Assembly: GCA_016213775.1 (NCBI GenBank)
Contig: JACQZR010000254.1
Coordinates: 1-64,000 of the forward strand
Origin: Acidobacteriota bacterium
GTDB taxonomy: Bacteria > Acidobacteriota > Terriglobia > Bryobacterales > Bryobacteraceae
Length of the DNA: 64,000 nt
Direction of reading: 5' to 3'
The position numbers and the translations under genes are program-made. Shown one piece after another: positions 40,427-48,681 of this stretch (its first letter is position 1; each line of letters opens with the position of its first letter). The notes under the pieces are model-generated. The model ran no database searches. It saw only the letters and a list, made by a program, of their open reading frames with translations, and was not told the origin of the DNA.

Positions 40427-43400
40427 CTAATCCGCGCGCAGCGTCACCTGCGGATCCAGTCCGCATGCCCTACGCACCGGCCCCGCAGCCGCCAACAACA
40501 TCGCCGCCACTACCACCGCGGCGGTCAGTCCATACGCCGCCAGATCGTAGATGTCCACGCTCCACTCCACACGCGACATGGCGTATTGCAACACACCCAA
40601 CGCCAACGTAAGACCCGCGGCCAGGCCCAGCGCCGCGCTCCTGGCCGAATACGACAGTACGAACCTCGCAATCTGTACTCGCGACGCTCCAATCGCCATG
40701 CGAATCCCGATCTCTTTGGTCCGCTGACTCACCAAATACGCCATCACCGCGTACACACCAGTGATAGTCAGCAGCAGCGCCACCACTCCCAGCAACGTCG
40801 ACAACCACGATGCCGCCTGCTGCGGATAGGTGTCCCAATCGACGGTCTCCTGCATCCCCACCACGCGTGCTCCATGGGCCGCACCCGGAGCCTGCGCCAG
40901 CGCCGCTTCCAAACGGCTCGCGGTCAGCTCCTGCGGTGGCTTGCCGCGCACCGCAAACACAGTCCCCGTGCGAATGCCGGTGGCAAAGTACACCACTGGC
41001 CGGGGCCCGCCGTCGCGAGCCTTCAACACCACATCGCGCACGACGCCAATCACCCGCGCCTCGCGGAATCGCGGCATGCGAAACGCCTCGCGCTGCGCCT
41101 GCTGCAACGCGATGGTCCGTCCGATCGGATCCACTCCACCGAAAGCCTTCCGTGCCGCCAGTTCGCTCAACACAGCCACCGGCGCTTGCGATTCCGCTTC
41201 TACTTCGCTGAATACACGCCCCTGCACCAGCGGAATGCGTAGCATGCGAAAGAACTCCGCCGAACAACTCGTATAGTGTGCATCCAGCAGCGGCGTCCCC
41301 GTAGCCGACACCTGGATCGGATCAAGGTCGATCAACGGCCGCGTCATCACCGCGAGTGAATCCACCCACGGCTCGCGCACCAGAATCGCATGCAGCGCTC
41401 GCGCATCGGCTTCACTTTGATTCGCGGCTGCGAACACACCACTGGCCTGATAACCGCGGTCCACCGACAACGCCTTCGACGATCCGCGCAGCAGCACCGT
41501 GGCAATCGCCAGCAACATCACACACAACGACACCTGGCCCACCAGCAACAGGTTGCGAACCCCGGGAGTCCGCATCGCACCGAGTTCGCCGCGCATCGCC
41601 ACCGACAGAGCCACCCGCGTGGCCTGCAAAGCCGGTCCCAACGCAAAGAGCATCGTGGTAAGCGCGGCCACCAGCAGCATATACAGGAACACATGCCAGT
41701 CAATGTGCAACTCCGGCATACGCATGCGAAACAGCAGCGTCGGCGGTGCGGTACTGAACAACAGCCGAAGAAACGCTCGCAGGGACACTACCGCCACGGC
41801 CAGTCCCGCCAGTCCGGCAAACGCCGACAGTACAAAGCCCTCCAGCATCAGTTGCCGCACGATCCTTCCTCGGCCCGCGCCCATCGCCATCCGCGCTCCC
41901 AACTCGCGCTGCCTCGCCACTGCCCGCGCGAGCATTATGTTCGCGGCGTTAGCGCACGGGATCAACATCGTCAGCCCGAAACCCACCAGCAGCGGTAGTG
42001 AATACTGAAGCGCGGTCCATGTGATGGGAATGTCGAGCGACTCGGCCTGCGCGCGATGGATACGGTCATAGCGCTCGCGTCCGCTCGTGATGCGCCGCGC
42101 ATGCGTTGTGGCCAGCGCGGCTGCCTGCGTCTCGGCAACCCCATCCGCGAGCCTTCCCACAATGCCGTAGACGGGATAATGTGGCAGCGACGGATGCCGG
42201 TTCCACACCTCAATCGGGACCCAGAAATCGACGCTCACCAACGGCACCATTCCAGGTGGCACGATGGCGACGGTACCGGCGTTTACTCCCGCAAACTCCG
42301 GGGGCGCCACACCCACCACCTCAACCGGCACACCGCCGGCCAGCACCGTGCGTCCGATGATGCCCGGATCAGCCCCATAGCGGCTGCGCCAGGCGCTGTC
42401 ACTCAACACCATCACCAGCGACTGTTCTCGGGGCTGCAAGGGGCGGCCCAGCGCCGCGCCCACCCCCAGCATCGAAAAGTAGTTGCCGCTCACCATCGCC
42501 AGATGCGCGGCGCGCCCGTCCAAACCGGTGCCCTCCATGCTGCTCGCCGCCACTTCCGCAAAGCCCGGCGTCTTCTCCGCGAACAACTGGTATTCGCGCC
42601 ATGTCAAATGCAGCGGCGTCCTGGTCTGCGTCTGGAATCCGATGGACACCAGACTGCCTGGATCGCGCACCACCAGCGGACGCAGCAGAAACGCATTAAA
42701 AACCGTGAAGAACGCGGCATTCAGTCCGAGCCCCAACGCCAGCGTGAGGACGATCGACAGCGCAAAGCCCGGCTGACGGAGCATCAGCCGCATGGCAAAT
42801 CGCAGATCTCCCGGAATCGCCGCAGCCCAACTCCACAACCGGCTCCATCGCGTCTCGCCCTCGTCCAGAGGCCGAACCACCGGCTCTTCTTCACCGCCGC
42901 GTAGATAGCGCGACCATTCCTCGGCGAACTGCTCCTGTGCGAGGACGGTGCCCTCCGAGGACAATCCGAACGAATCGACATCGGATGGCGGCGCTTCTTC
43001 AAACACCAGCCCCTGCCGGCCCCACGTCTTCATCCGCGCACGCCGCAGCACCATCCACAACGCCGTCTCCAACCCCAGCATCACCAGAAACGACGCCGGA
43101 TTCGTCGCCGACCAATACAGCAGATACGCCAGGGGAAACAACGCCGGCAACAGCAGCAACAACATCGCCGCGCTCACCAATGGAGGCCGTTTGCCCGGCA
43201 GATAGGAACACGCAAACGGCAGCTTGCGCCAGTGGCGAAACAGATACTCGAACGCGCTCGCGCCGGACAGCAGCGCCATCACCGACCAAGCCAGGGCCAC
43301 CAGCGGACCGCCGATCCACGCTACAAGAACGGTGCCCAGCAGCACCGCCGGCACCACGCCGCACCACACGACAAACCGTTCGACAGCCCGCAGCCAGCTC

Positions 43401-44551
43401 GCACGCCCTTCCCGTTCCGTGATCTGGAACATCCACACGGCGGGCAACTCCGCCGGGATCGCGAACAACTGCCGCAACCCCAGCAAGGTGAACAAGAGAA
43501 TCCCCAGCGGCCCCGACGTGAACACCGTGCGCTCCAACTCGCGCATGGTAGAGGGCTGCATCTGCAGGTCCACCACCATCTTTCCCATCCAGGCCATCGC
43601 AAATCCCACATACAGCAGCAACGCCAGACGCTGCACGCGGCTCCTCTGCAGCGTCTTCCACAGAAACGCAAAGATGGCCTGCTCGCGCGGGTCTCGCACC
43701 AACCGGTCCAGCATCCACTGCAACAGGTCAAGTCTCCGCGGCGGCGCGGTACTTCGCGATTCCAACAACACCCGCGCATACCGCCGGTAGCTGACGACAT
43801 ACACCAGCGCCGCCGCCAACGGCGCACTGAAAGCCACAGCGGCGAGCGTCGAATCCGCTGTCGCCACCAAACTCGACAAACCGTGGCCCTTCCACGCGGC
43901 ATAGGAGAACCCACCGATGGAGCCGGCAAACAACGCGGCCTGCATCACAGTCATTGCGCGGTCAAAGGCGCGCGCCGGCAGGATCTGCAGCAGCACTCCT
44001 TGCAGCGTGAGCAATCCAAAGAACACCGCCGCGCACGCCGCGCCCATCACCAGCAACGCATGACCGAGCGCAACGCCCGTCGCCACGCTGAGCACCACGC
44101 TCGCCGGAACGACCACGCCGGCGAGCAGCGCCAGAAACACGATCCCCAGCGTGGTGAACTTCGCTGCAAACAGATCGGCCCCGCTCACTGGCATTCCCGC
44201 CAGCGCCAGCGTGTCCTTCAACGAAGGAAACAACGATTGCCAGAGCATCGCCACCAGCAGCATCGCCAGACACAACACCATCGACGTGATGGCCGCCAGG
44301 TCATTCGTTGCCTCTGCCGCCATCCGCGCATGCAGGTTCAACTGCGCCAGTTGTCCGTACTTGTAGATGAGCAGCGCGGCAAGCAGCATCCAACTCGACG
44401 CCAGCATTGCCGCCACGCCGGAAACCACCCGCGTCCAATCGCCCACTACCGGAAGCAGCCCGCTCTCAAACATCCCGGGCAGAAAGTGCCGCACCAGCTC
44501 CAGCCGCGTGCCGTGTGTCTCCCTCCACCACTGCTCGATCCGTTCCCGCAT
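40427..44551 (-). CDS. Giant ADOP-type permease fused to an N-terminal ABC-2-like membrane domain
   Basis: About 1374 residues from ATG 44551 (GAGGTGAG lies upstream); an in-frame start 45 nt earlier lies inside the ATPase gene. The C-terminal ~770 residues match ADOP/MacB-FtsX permeases: a first helix (GFALSIVLTLALGLGLNAAFFTV), a periplasmic MacB-like core (about 640-870), an FtsX module (NIMLARAVARQRELGARMAMG), and a second core and FtsX (QRTKEIGIRMAIGASRVQI). The first ~560 residues are a separate polytopic domain with many helices resembling ABC-2 exporters, not part of normal ADOP proteins (about 800 residues). It lies 5 nt after an ABC ATPase gene that probably powers it. Confidence 0.87.
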   Translation of the reverse strand: MRERIEQWWRETHGTRLELVRHFLPGMFESGLLPVVGDWTRVVSGVAAMLASSWMLLAALLIYKYGQLAQLNLHARMAAEATNDLAAITSMVLCLAMLLVAMLWQSLFPSLKDTLALAGMPVSGADLFAAKFTTLGIVFLALLAGVVVPASVVLSVATGVALGHALLVMGAACAAVFFGLLTLQGVLLQILPARAFDRAMTVMQAALFAGSIGGFSYAAWKGHGLSSLVATADSTLAAVAFSAPLAAALVYVVSYRRYARVLLESRSTAPPRRLDLLQWMLDRLVRDPREQAIFAFLWKTLQRSRVQRLALLLYVGFAMAWMGKMVVDLQMQPSTMRELERTVFTSGPLGILLFTLLGLRQLFAIPAELPAVWMFQITEREGRASWLRAVERFVVWCGVVPAVLLGTVLVAWIGGPLVALAWSVMALLSGASAFEYLFRHWRKLPFACSYLPGKRPPLVSAAMLLLLLPALFPLAYLLYWSATNPASFLVMLGLETALWMVLRRARMKTWGRQGLVFEEAPPSDVDSFGLSSEGTVLAQEQFAEEWSRYLRGGEEEPVVRPLDEGETRWSRLWSWAAAIPGDLRFAMRLMLRQPGFALSIVLTLALGLGLNAAFFTVFNAFLLRPLVVRDPGSLVSIGFQTQTRTPLHLTWREYQLFAEKTPGFAEVAASSMEGTGLDGRAAHLAMVSGNYFSMLGVGAALGRPLQPREQSLVMVLSDSAWRSRYGADPGIIGRTVLAGGVPVEVVGVAPPEFAGVNAGTVAIVPPGMVPLVSVDFWVPIEVWNRHPSLPHYPVYGIVGRLADGVAETQAAALATTHARRITSGRERYDRIHRAQAESLDIPITWTALQYSLPLLVGFGLTMLIPCANAANIMLARAVARQRELGARMAMGAGRGRIVRQLMLEGFVLSAFAGLAGLAVAVVSLRAFLRLLFSTAPPTLLFRMRMPELHIDWHVFLYMLLVAALTTMLFALGPALQATRVALSVAMRGELGAMRTPGVRNLLLVGQVSLCVMLLAIATVLLRGSSKALSVDRGYQASGVFAAANQSEADARALHAILVREPWVDSLAVMTRPLIDLDPIQVSATGTPLLDAHYTSCSAEFFRMLRIPLVQGRVFSEVEAESQAPVAVLSELAARKAFGGVDPIGRTIALQQAQREAFRMPRFREARVIGVVRDVVLKARDGGPRPVVYFATGIRTGTVFAVRGKPPQELTASRLEAALAQAPGAAHGARVVGMQETVDWDTYPQQAASWLSTLLGVVALLLTITGVYAVMAYLVSQRTKEIGIRMAIGASRVQIARFVLSYSARSAALGLAAGLTLALGVLQYAMSRVEWSVDIYDLAAYGLTAAVVVAAMLLAAAGPVRRACGLDPQVTLRAD

Positions 44552-44556
44552 GGCAC

Positions 44557-45321
44557 TCACCTCGCCACGGTTTCGAGAATCCGCTGCGCCACGCAACCCG
44601 GATCCTCGGCCTCAGTCAACTGCGCAAACACCGCCTCCAGCGAAGCCTTCGATTGCAGCGCACGCAGGTTCTCCACCGAATCGTGCGCCACCACTTGCCC
44701 ACGGCGCAGGATCAGCACCGTACTCGCGACTTTCTCCACCACTTCTAATACGTGCGAGCTATACAGCACCATCTTGTTGCGCACGGCGAGCGCACCCAAC
44801 AGACTGCGCAGCACCATCGTGGTATTCACATCCAGACCGGAGAACGGTTCATCGAGAATCAGCAGATCCGGATCATGCAGCAGCGCCGCCGACAGCAGCA
44901 CCTTCTGCCGCATACCCTTTGAATATGACGAGAGGAGCGAATGCCGGTCCTCCCAAAGTCCAAACAGCCGCAGCAACTCATCCAGCTTCGGCTCCAGCAC
45001 ATTCGATCGCATGCCGCGCAGGCGCCCCGCCAGTTGCAGGTACTCGCGTCCGGTGAGATGCGTGTAGAGATGCGCCTCCTCGGCGACATACCCAATGCGC
45101 CGCTGATACGCTTTCATATCGCGCACCACGTTCTCCCCATCGAGCAGAATCTCTCCGGCCGATGGTTCAATCAGCCCGATGAGCATCTTGACAGTGGTGC
45201 TTTTGCCGGCGCCATTGGCGCCGAGATAGCCGAGCGTCTCGCCCGGCCGGATGGTGAAGCTAACGCCGTCCACAACGGGGACGCCGTGATAGCGCTTGGT
45301 CAGTCCGCGTACTTCAAGCAT
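44557..45321 (-). CDS. ABC transporter ATP-binding protein
   Basis: A 254-residue ATPase with Walker A GANGAGKST (about 34-42), Q-loop region GYVAEEAHLYTHLTG, signature SYSKGMRQKV, Walker B LLILDEPFSGLD and a switch His in LYSSHVLEVVEKVAS. Subgroup features resemble the ABC-2/CcmA-like exporters. It is transcribed with the giant permease, whose ATG lies 5 nt past this stop, so the two form one transporter. The cargo is unknown; lipids, peptides or drugs are possible. Confidence 0.93.
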   Translation of the reverse strand: MLEVRGLTKRYHGVPVVDGVSFTIRPGETLGYLGANGAGKSTTVKMLIGLIEPSAGEILLDGENVVRDMKAYQRRIGYVAEEAHLYTHLTGREYLQLAGRLRGMRSNVLEPKLDELLRLFGLWEDRHSLLSSYSKGMRQKVLLSAALLHDPDLLILDEPFSGLDVNTTMVLRSLLGALAVRNKMVLYSSHVLEVVEKVASTVLILRRGQVVAHDSVENLRALQSKASLEAVFAQLTEAEDPGCVAQRILETVAR

Positions 45322-45385
45322 GGCCTATGACCAAGGTAGGGCAAGCGGACTGCCAAAAGGGGACAGCCACAAAAACGCGATTTCG

Positions 45386-45403
45386 CGGACAGCGGACTGT
45401 CCG
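45386..45403 (+). repeat. Short hairpin in the region between the ABC and TPR genes
   Basis: CGGACAG (45386-45392) pairs with CTGTCCG (45397-45403) around CGGA; a CGCGA/TCGCG palindrome lies just before it (45376-45387). The sequence context (TAGGGCAAGCGGACTGCC at 45337 onward) resembles the REP-like run after the TonB receptor near 11166. It could also terminate transcription of the TPR gene's neighbour. Confidence 0.45.
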
Positions 45404-45450
45404 GTCCTGGGACGAGTCGTCTGGAATCGGGATCTGAGTGGGAGTCTCGT

Positions 45451-45519
45451 GGAGTTTCAACATTCCGCCGTCGTGTGGGGCGGCCAATCCTGGCCGCGGC
45501 TGGCCTTTCCAGGCCAGCC
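45451..45519 (-). repeat. Dispersed double-hairpin repeat, copy 3 of 3
   Basis: The reverse complement of 1425-1493 and 28933-29000, with both stems intact. The remainder of the 260-bp gap (45322-45581) shows no gene. Confidence 0.75.
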
Positions 45520-45581
45520 TGTCTCGACACTCCTGTCGAGACCTTGCCACCTACACTGCTCTCGGCTGTGAGAAGGTCCGT

Positions 45582-47225
45582 TTAGCGGCCGTCGGCAGCG
45601 GGTCCGCTGCCCGATTGGCGCCGCTCCACTTCCTTCAACCCCGCGGTAGCTTTCGCGCTTGACGGATACTGCGCCAGCGCCTTGCGGAACGCATTCGCCG
45701 CCGCATCCAGATTGCCGGCCTCGAGAGCAATCCTGCCGATGGCCTCCTCCACGGGACGGGGATAGTACGGTGGCTCGCTGTAAATGAGCCCCCGCTCCCG
45801 CTCAGCCACCTTCTCCAAATTAGCGATCACCGCCGCCGGTTTCTTCTTTTTGGCGGTCATCCGAATCTGCGCGATCAGCTCGCGGCGCGCCACACGCAGC
45901 TCCGCGGGCACCGCCTGCTTCACCTTGTCCTGATACAAATCGAAAGCCTCATCCATGGCGTTCAAGGCCTGCCGGGCAGCCTTGGCATCGCCCTTGGCAA
46001 CATACGCCAGCCCCAAGGCCCATTGCCGCCACGCCGTCTCACGCGGCTTCTCATAGACGGGCAGCGTGGCGCCATCCATGATCTGGTCCCAGCGCTCGTT
46101 CTGCACCAGCGTCCGCAGCAGTGCGAACCAACCCTGGCGGTACGCGGTACGGTTGTTGTCGAGCATGGCCTTCTCCCGCGGGTTCTCCCCAAGCTCCAAC
46201 AAATGCCGCGACCGCGCAATGGCCTCATCGACCTGCGCCTGGAAGCTGTGTGAAGTCACCAGGAAATGCACGTTGTGGCCATGATGACCGGTGGAGTACA
46301 ACGAATCCGCCTTGATCCATTTCAACTCGTTCTCCGCGGCATCAGAGAACGACTTCACCGCATCCTGCCACCGCCCCGTCTGCGCATAAATATGACCCGG
46401 CATGTGCAACGCATGCGGAATATTCGGCGCCAGCTCGGCATATCGTTTGCAGCTCTCCCAGGCATCCTGCGCGAATGTCGAACCCTCCCATCCGTGAATA
46501 ATGTAGTGATGCACGCCCGGATGATTGGGGAACTTCCGCGCCAGATCACGCAGCCGCGCGACAGCCTCTTCCGAACCCTGCCGCGGCTTCTTGGCGGGGG
46601 TCTCAAAGCCGCGCATCAGGTGCAGCGCGAGGTAGCTCTCGGCCTCCACCTCTTGCGGGTACTTCACCACGATCGCACGGAGCCCATCGAGATAGGCATT
46701 ATCCGGATTGGCGGCCTTCGGATCGCGCCGCGCCGCAATGGCGGCGATGTACATCTTCTCCAGATCAGTGGCCTTGCCCACGACCTCGGACAATTCGCGC
46801 GCTTTGCGGACAGCCTCCTCGACACGCGGGTCAATCTTGCCGCCGCCCAGCCCGTATCCTTCCAGTTGGAAACGCGGACGGAAGTCGCCCATCGCCACCA
46901 TCGCCACGCCCCACCACGGCATGGGAGCCTGCGGATCGAGCGCGGCGGCATGCAGGAACGAACGTTCGGCCTCCACGGCCCAGAACGAATGCATCTGCGC
47001 AACACCTTGGAGGAAAAACTTCTGGGCCTCGGCGCTCGACGTTGTAATCGGGAAATTGATATGCTCAGTCCCCTGCCCTTCGAGCAATCGCGCGGGCAGC
47101 GAGGGTGCGTTGCGGCTTGCCGGCGGCGTACACACATCCGGGGCCTTGACGGCGATCTGCGCTTCGGCCTGCGCCGCGACAGCCGCACCCAGCGCGGCAC
47201 TCAGAATCAACTCGCGTATCTTCAT
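45582..47225 (-). CDS. Secreted TPR-like protein with several histidine clusters
   Basis: A 547-residue protein with a signal peptide (ELILSAALGAAVAAQAEAQ) and helical repeats of TPR type (SAEAQKFFLQGVAQMHSFW, ESYLALHLMRG, DAAANAFRKALAQYPSS). Histidine-rich motifs recur: NHPGVHHYIIHGWE, ALHMPGHIYAQTGRW, STGHHGHNVHFLVTSH, all in the central repeats. That suggests metal or haem binding, or a conserved interaction surface. A widespread but uncharacterised acidobacterial and bacteroidetal family by appearance. It starts about 420 bp from the divergent cellulose operon. Confidence 0.75.
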   Translation of the reverse strand: MKIRELILSAALGAAVAAQAEAQIAVKAPDVCTPPASRNAPSLPARLLEGQGTEHINFPITTSSAEAQKFFLQGVAQMHSFWAVEAERSFLHAAALDPQAPMPWWGVAMVAMGDFRPRFQLEGYGLGGGKIDPRVEEAVRKARELSEVVGKATDLEKMYIAAIAARRDPKAANPDNAYLDGLRAIVVKYPQEVEAESYLALHLMRGFETPAKKPRQGSEEAVARLRDLARKFPNHPGVHHYIIHGWEGSTFAQDAWESCKRYAELAPNIPHALHMPGHIYAQTGRWQDAVKSFSDAAENELKWIKADSLYSTGHHGHNVHFLVTSHSFQAQVDEAIARSRHLLELGENPREKAMLDNNRTAYRQGWFALLRTLVQNERWDQIMDGATLPVYEKPRETAWRQWALGLAYVAKGDAKAARQALNAMDEAFDLYQDKVKQAVPAELRVARRELIAQIRMTAKKKKPAAVIANLEKVAERERGLIYSEPPYYPRPVEEAIGRIALEAGNLDAAANAFRKALAQYPSSAKATAGLKEVERRQSGSGPAADGR

Positions 47226-47265
47226 CGGTTCCCTCTTTCTGCATCTCGTTTTCGATCATCTGCCA

Positions 47266-47500
47266 TCACACTCGATCAGCCCAATCGTGGAAGCTCTCCT
47301 CAGAGCCCGTGAGAAAGCGCCAGCTTTCGCCGACGCGCCAGATCTCAGCATATCGCGAAAGCACCTCGACGCTTTGGTAGTGCGGGTCGAGTGTCGCAGA
47401 CAGCGAACCAGATCGGTTCCCATCGCCCGCCTTCGAACCGCCCGCTGCAACGCGGCAAGGGTCGCGGCTCCGCGCATTTTGGCGTAAGCTCCGCTCCGCC
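47266..47500 (-). pseudogene. Frameshifted remnant of a SCO1/SenC-like protein
   Basis: On the minus strand one frame reads KMRGAATLAALQRAV (near 47480-47435) and, after a frameshift, another reads SATLDPHYQSVEVLSRYA and WRFLTGSEES (to about 47275). Together they follow the SCO1 pattern (a CP..M..L..LQ segment, TLDP..D....L..YA, W.FLTG), a family of copper-delivery and redox proteins for cytochrome oxidase. No intact start, no copper CXXXC, and the reading frame is broken. The rest of 47226-47588 shows no gene. Confidence 0.5.
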
Positions 47501-47588
47501 CAGAAGCGCGCCGCGGGGACTCTGATAGTGTCAGGGCGCACCAGTATTCCTAGTACGTACAAAGGCGAGCTTTGGTCCAACATTCCTA

Positions 47589-47618
47589 TTGACCAGATCC
47601 GCGTCGCCCACTTATTCT
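47589..47618 (+). promoter_or_regulatory. Candidate promoter of the cellulose operon
   Basis: TTGACC (47589-47594) and TATTCT (47613-47618; or TTATTC at 47612) are separated by 17-18 bp, 29-30 nt before the bcsQ ATG. No c-di-GMP riboswitch was seen in the leader. Confidence 0.5.
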
Positions 47619-47646
47619 GATCAAAGATAACAATCTGGGAAACTAT

Positions 47647-48627
47647 ATGGCTGACGACCTGGGACACGTGTGCTCGAAATTTGGGATTGACCGTGCGATG
47701 TACCGGTCGTTTCCCCTCACACTGCAAGGGCAGCCCGCACATACACCTCAATCCCGCACGCCGGAGACTCCGGCTGTACCCAAATATCCGTTCACCGGAG
47801 CGGCACATTCTTCCGGCCGAAGTTCACCTGTTGTCGAACAGCCACTCCACTCAACGGAGAATAACCAGACCCGGTCATCGGTGTTAGGTACATTGTTGGC
47901 GACCGGCGAGAATCTCAGACGAACGGAAATCACAACACCGCGAACGATTAGCGTGATCGGCGCGGCTGGCGGAGTTGGGGCCACCACGATCGCTGCCAGC
48001 TTGGCCCGTCTGGCATCGCGGCGGGGCCGCCGGGTCCTGCTCTTAGATCATGCCGCCGAGAGTTTTCTCCCCCTGTATCTGGCCGGCGCCCGGAGTTTGA
48101 TGTCCTACTCGGGCTGCTGGTCCTTCCTCCCGCATTCCGACTCGCGGCAGGCGGTAATTTCAGTAATTGCCTGCGGCGGAGCGGACGATGCCAATGAGAG
48201 ATGCCCGTGGCAGCGCGCGCGCGGACTGTCGGGCATGGCTGATGAGATTATCATCGATGCCGCTTCTCATTGTCTAAGTGAAAGCCTGATCACCTCGATT
48301 CACGACACAGCCTGCCTTTTCATCTTAGTTCCGGATATGCGATGCGCACTCCAGGTTCGCAATATTGAGAAGAAATTCTCAGAGAATCCAACCGGGTGCT
48401 TGCCAGTCTACTTAATAAACAACTTTGATCCGACAATTCCGCTCCATCACGAAGTGCAAAATTCGATAGCAGCCTTTGTGGGTAGGCGGCTCATACCCTT
48501 TACCATCCGTTGTTCGCAGGAAATCCCGCAAGCACTGGCCCAAGGTCTCACTGTCGTGGACTATGCGCCGGACAGCGATGCAGCTCATGACTTAGCGCGT
48601 ATTCCTGACTGGTTTCAGCAGATGTAG
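47647..48627 (+). CDS. bcsQ: BcsQ-like ParA-family protein with a deviant P-loop
   Basis: A 326-residue protein. Residues 1-95 are a poorly conserved, Pro/Ser-rich leader; from about 98 it has a ParA/MinD-like fold starting SVIGAAGGVGATTIAASLA. The Walker A lysine (GKT) is replaced (GGVGATT), as it also is in E. coli BcsQ/YhjQ (GGVGTTT), which supports the BcsQ assignment. BcsQ positions or activates the cellulose synthase at the cell pole and inner membrane. It is the first gene of the operon, 54 nt before bcsAB. Confidence 0.78.
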   Translation: MADDLGHVCSKFGIDRAMYRSFPLTLQGQPAHTPQSRTPETPAVPKYPFTGAAHSSGRSSPVVEQPLHSTENNQTRSSVLGTLLATGENLRRTEITTPRTISVIGAAGGVGATTIAASLARLASRRGRRVLLLDHAAESFLPLYLAGARSLMSYSGCWSFLPHSDSRQAVISVIACGGADDANERCPWQRARGLSGMADEIIIDAASHCLSESLITSIHDTACLFILVPDMRCALQVRNIEKKFSENPTGCLPVYLINNFDPTIPLHHEVQNSIAAFVGRRLIPFTIRCSQEIPQALAQGLTVVDYAPDSDAAHDLARIPDWFQQM

Positions 48628-48681
48628 GGCAAGGGAATAATTACAGTAAACAGCCACGTTCGCGCCAGTAGGAGCAGGTTC

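Noticed and set aside
43232-45067. 611-codon plus-strand frame opposite the permease and ATPase genes
   Set aside because: Gln/Arg/His-rich shadow crossing the junction of two well-supported minus-strand genes.
47501-47646. c-di-GMP riboswitch in the cellulose operon leader
   Set aside because: No GEMM-type conserved core seen; a conventional promoter lies close to the start codon.
47507-47808. Minus-strand open frame extending upstream of the SCO1 remnant, opposite the start of bcsQ
   Set aside because: The upstream half is the shadow of bcsQ and of non-coding DNA; only 47266-47500 shows protein-like sequence, and that is frameshifted.
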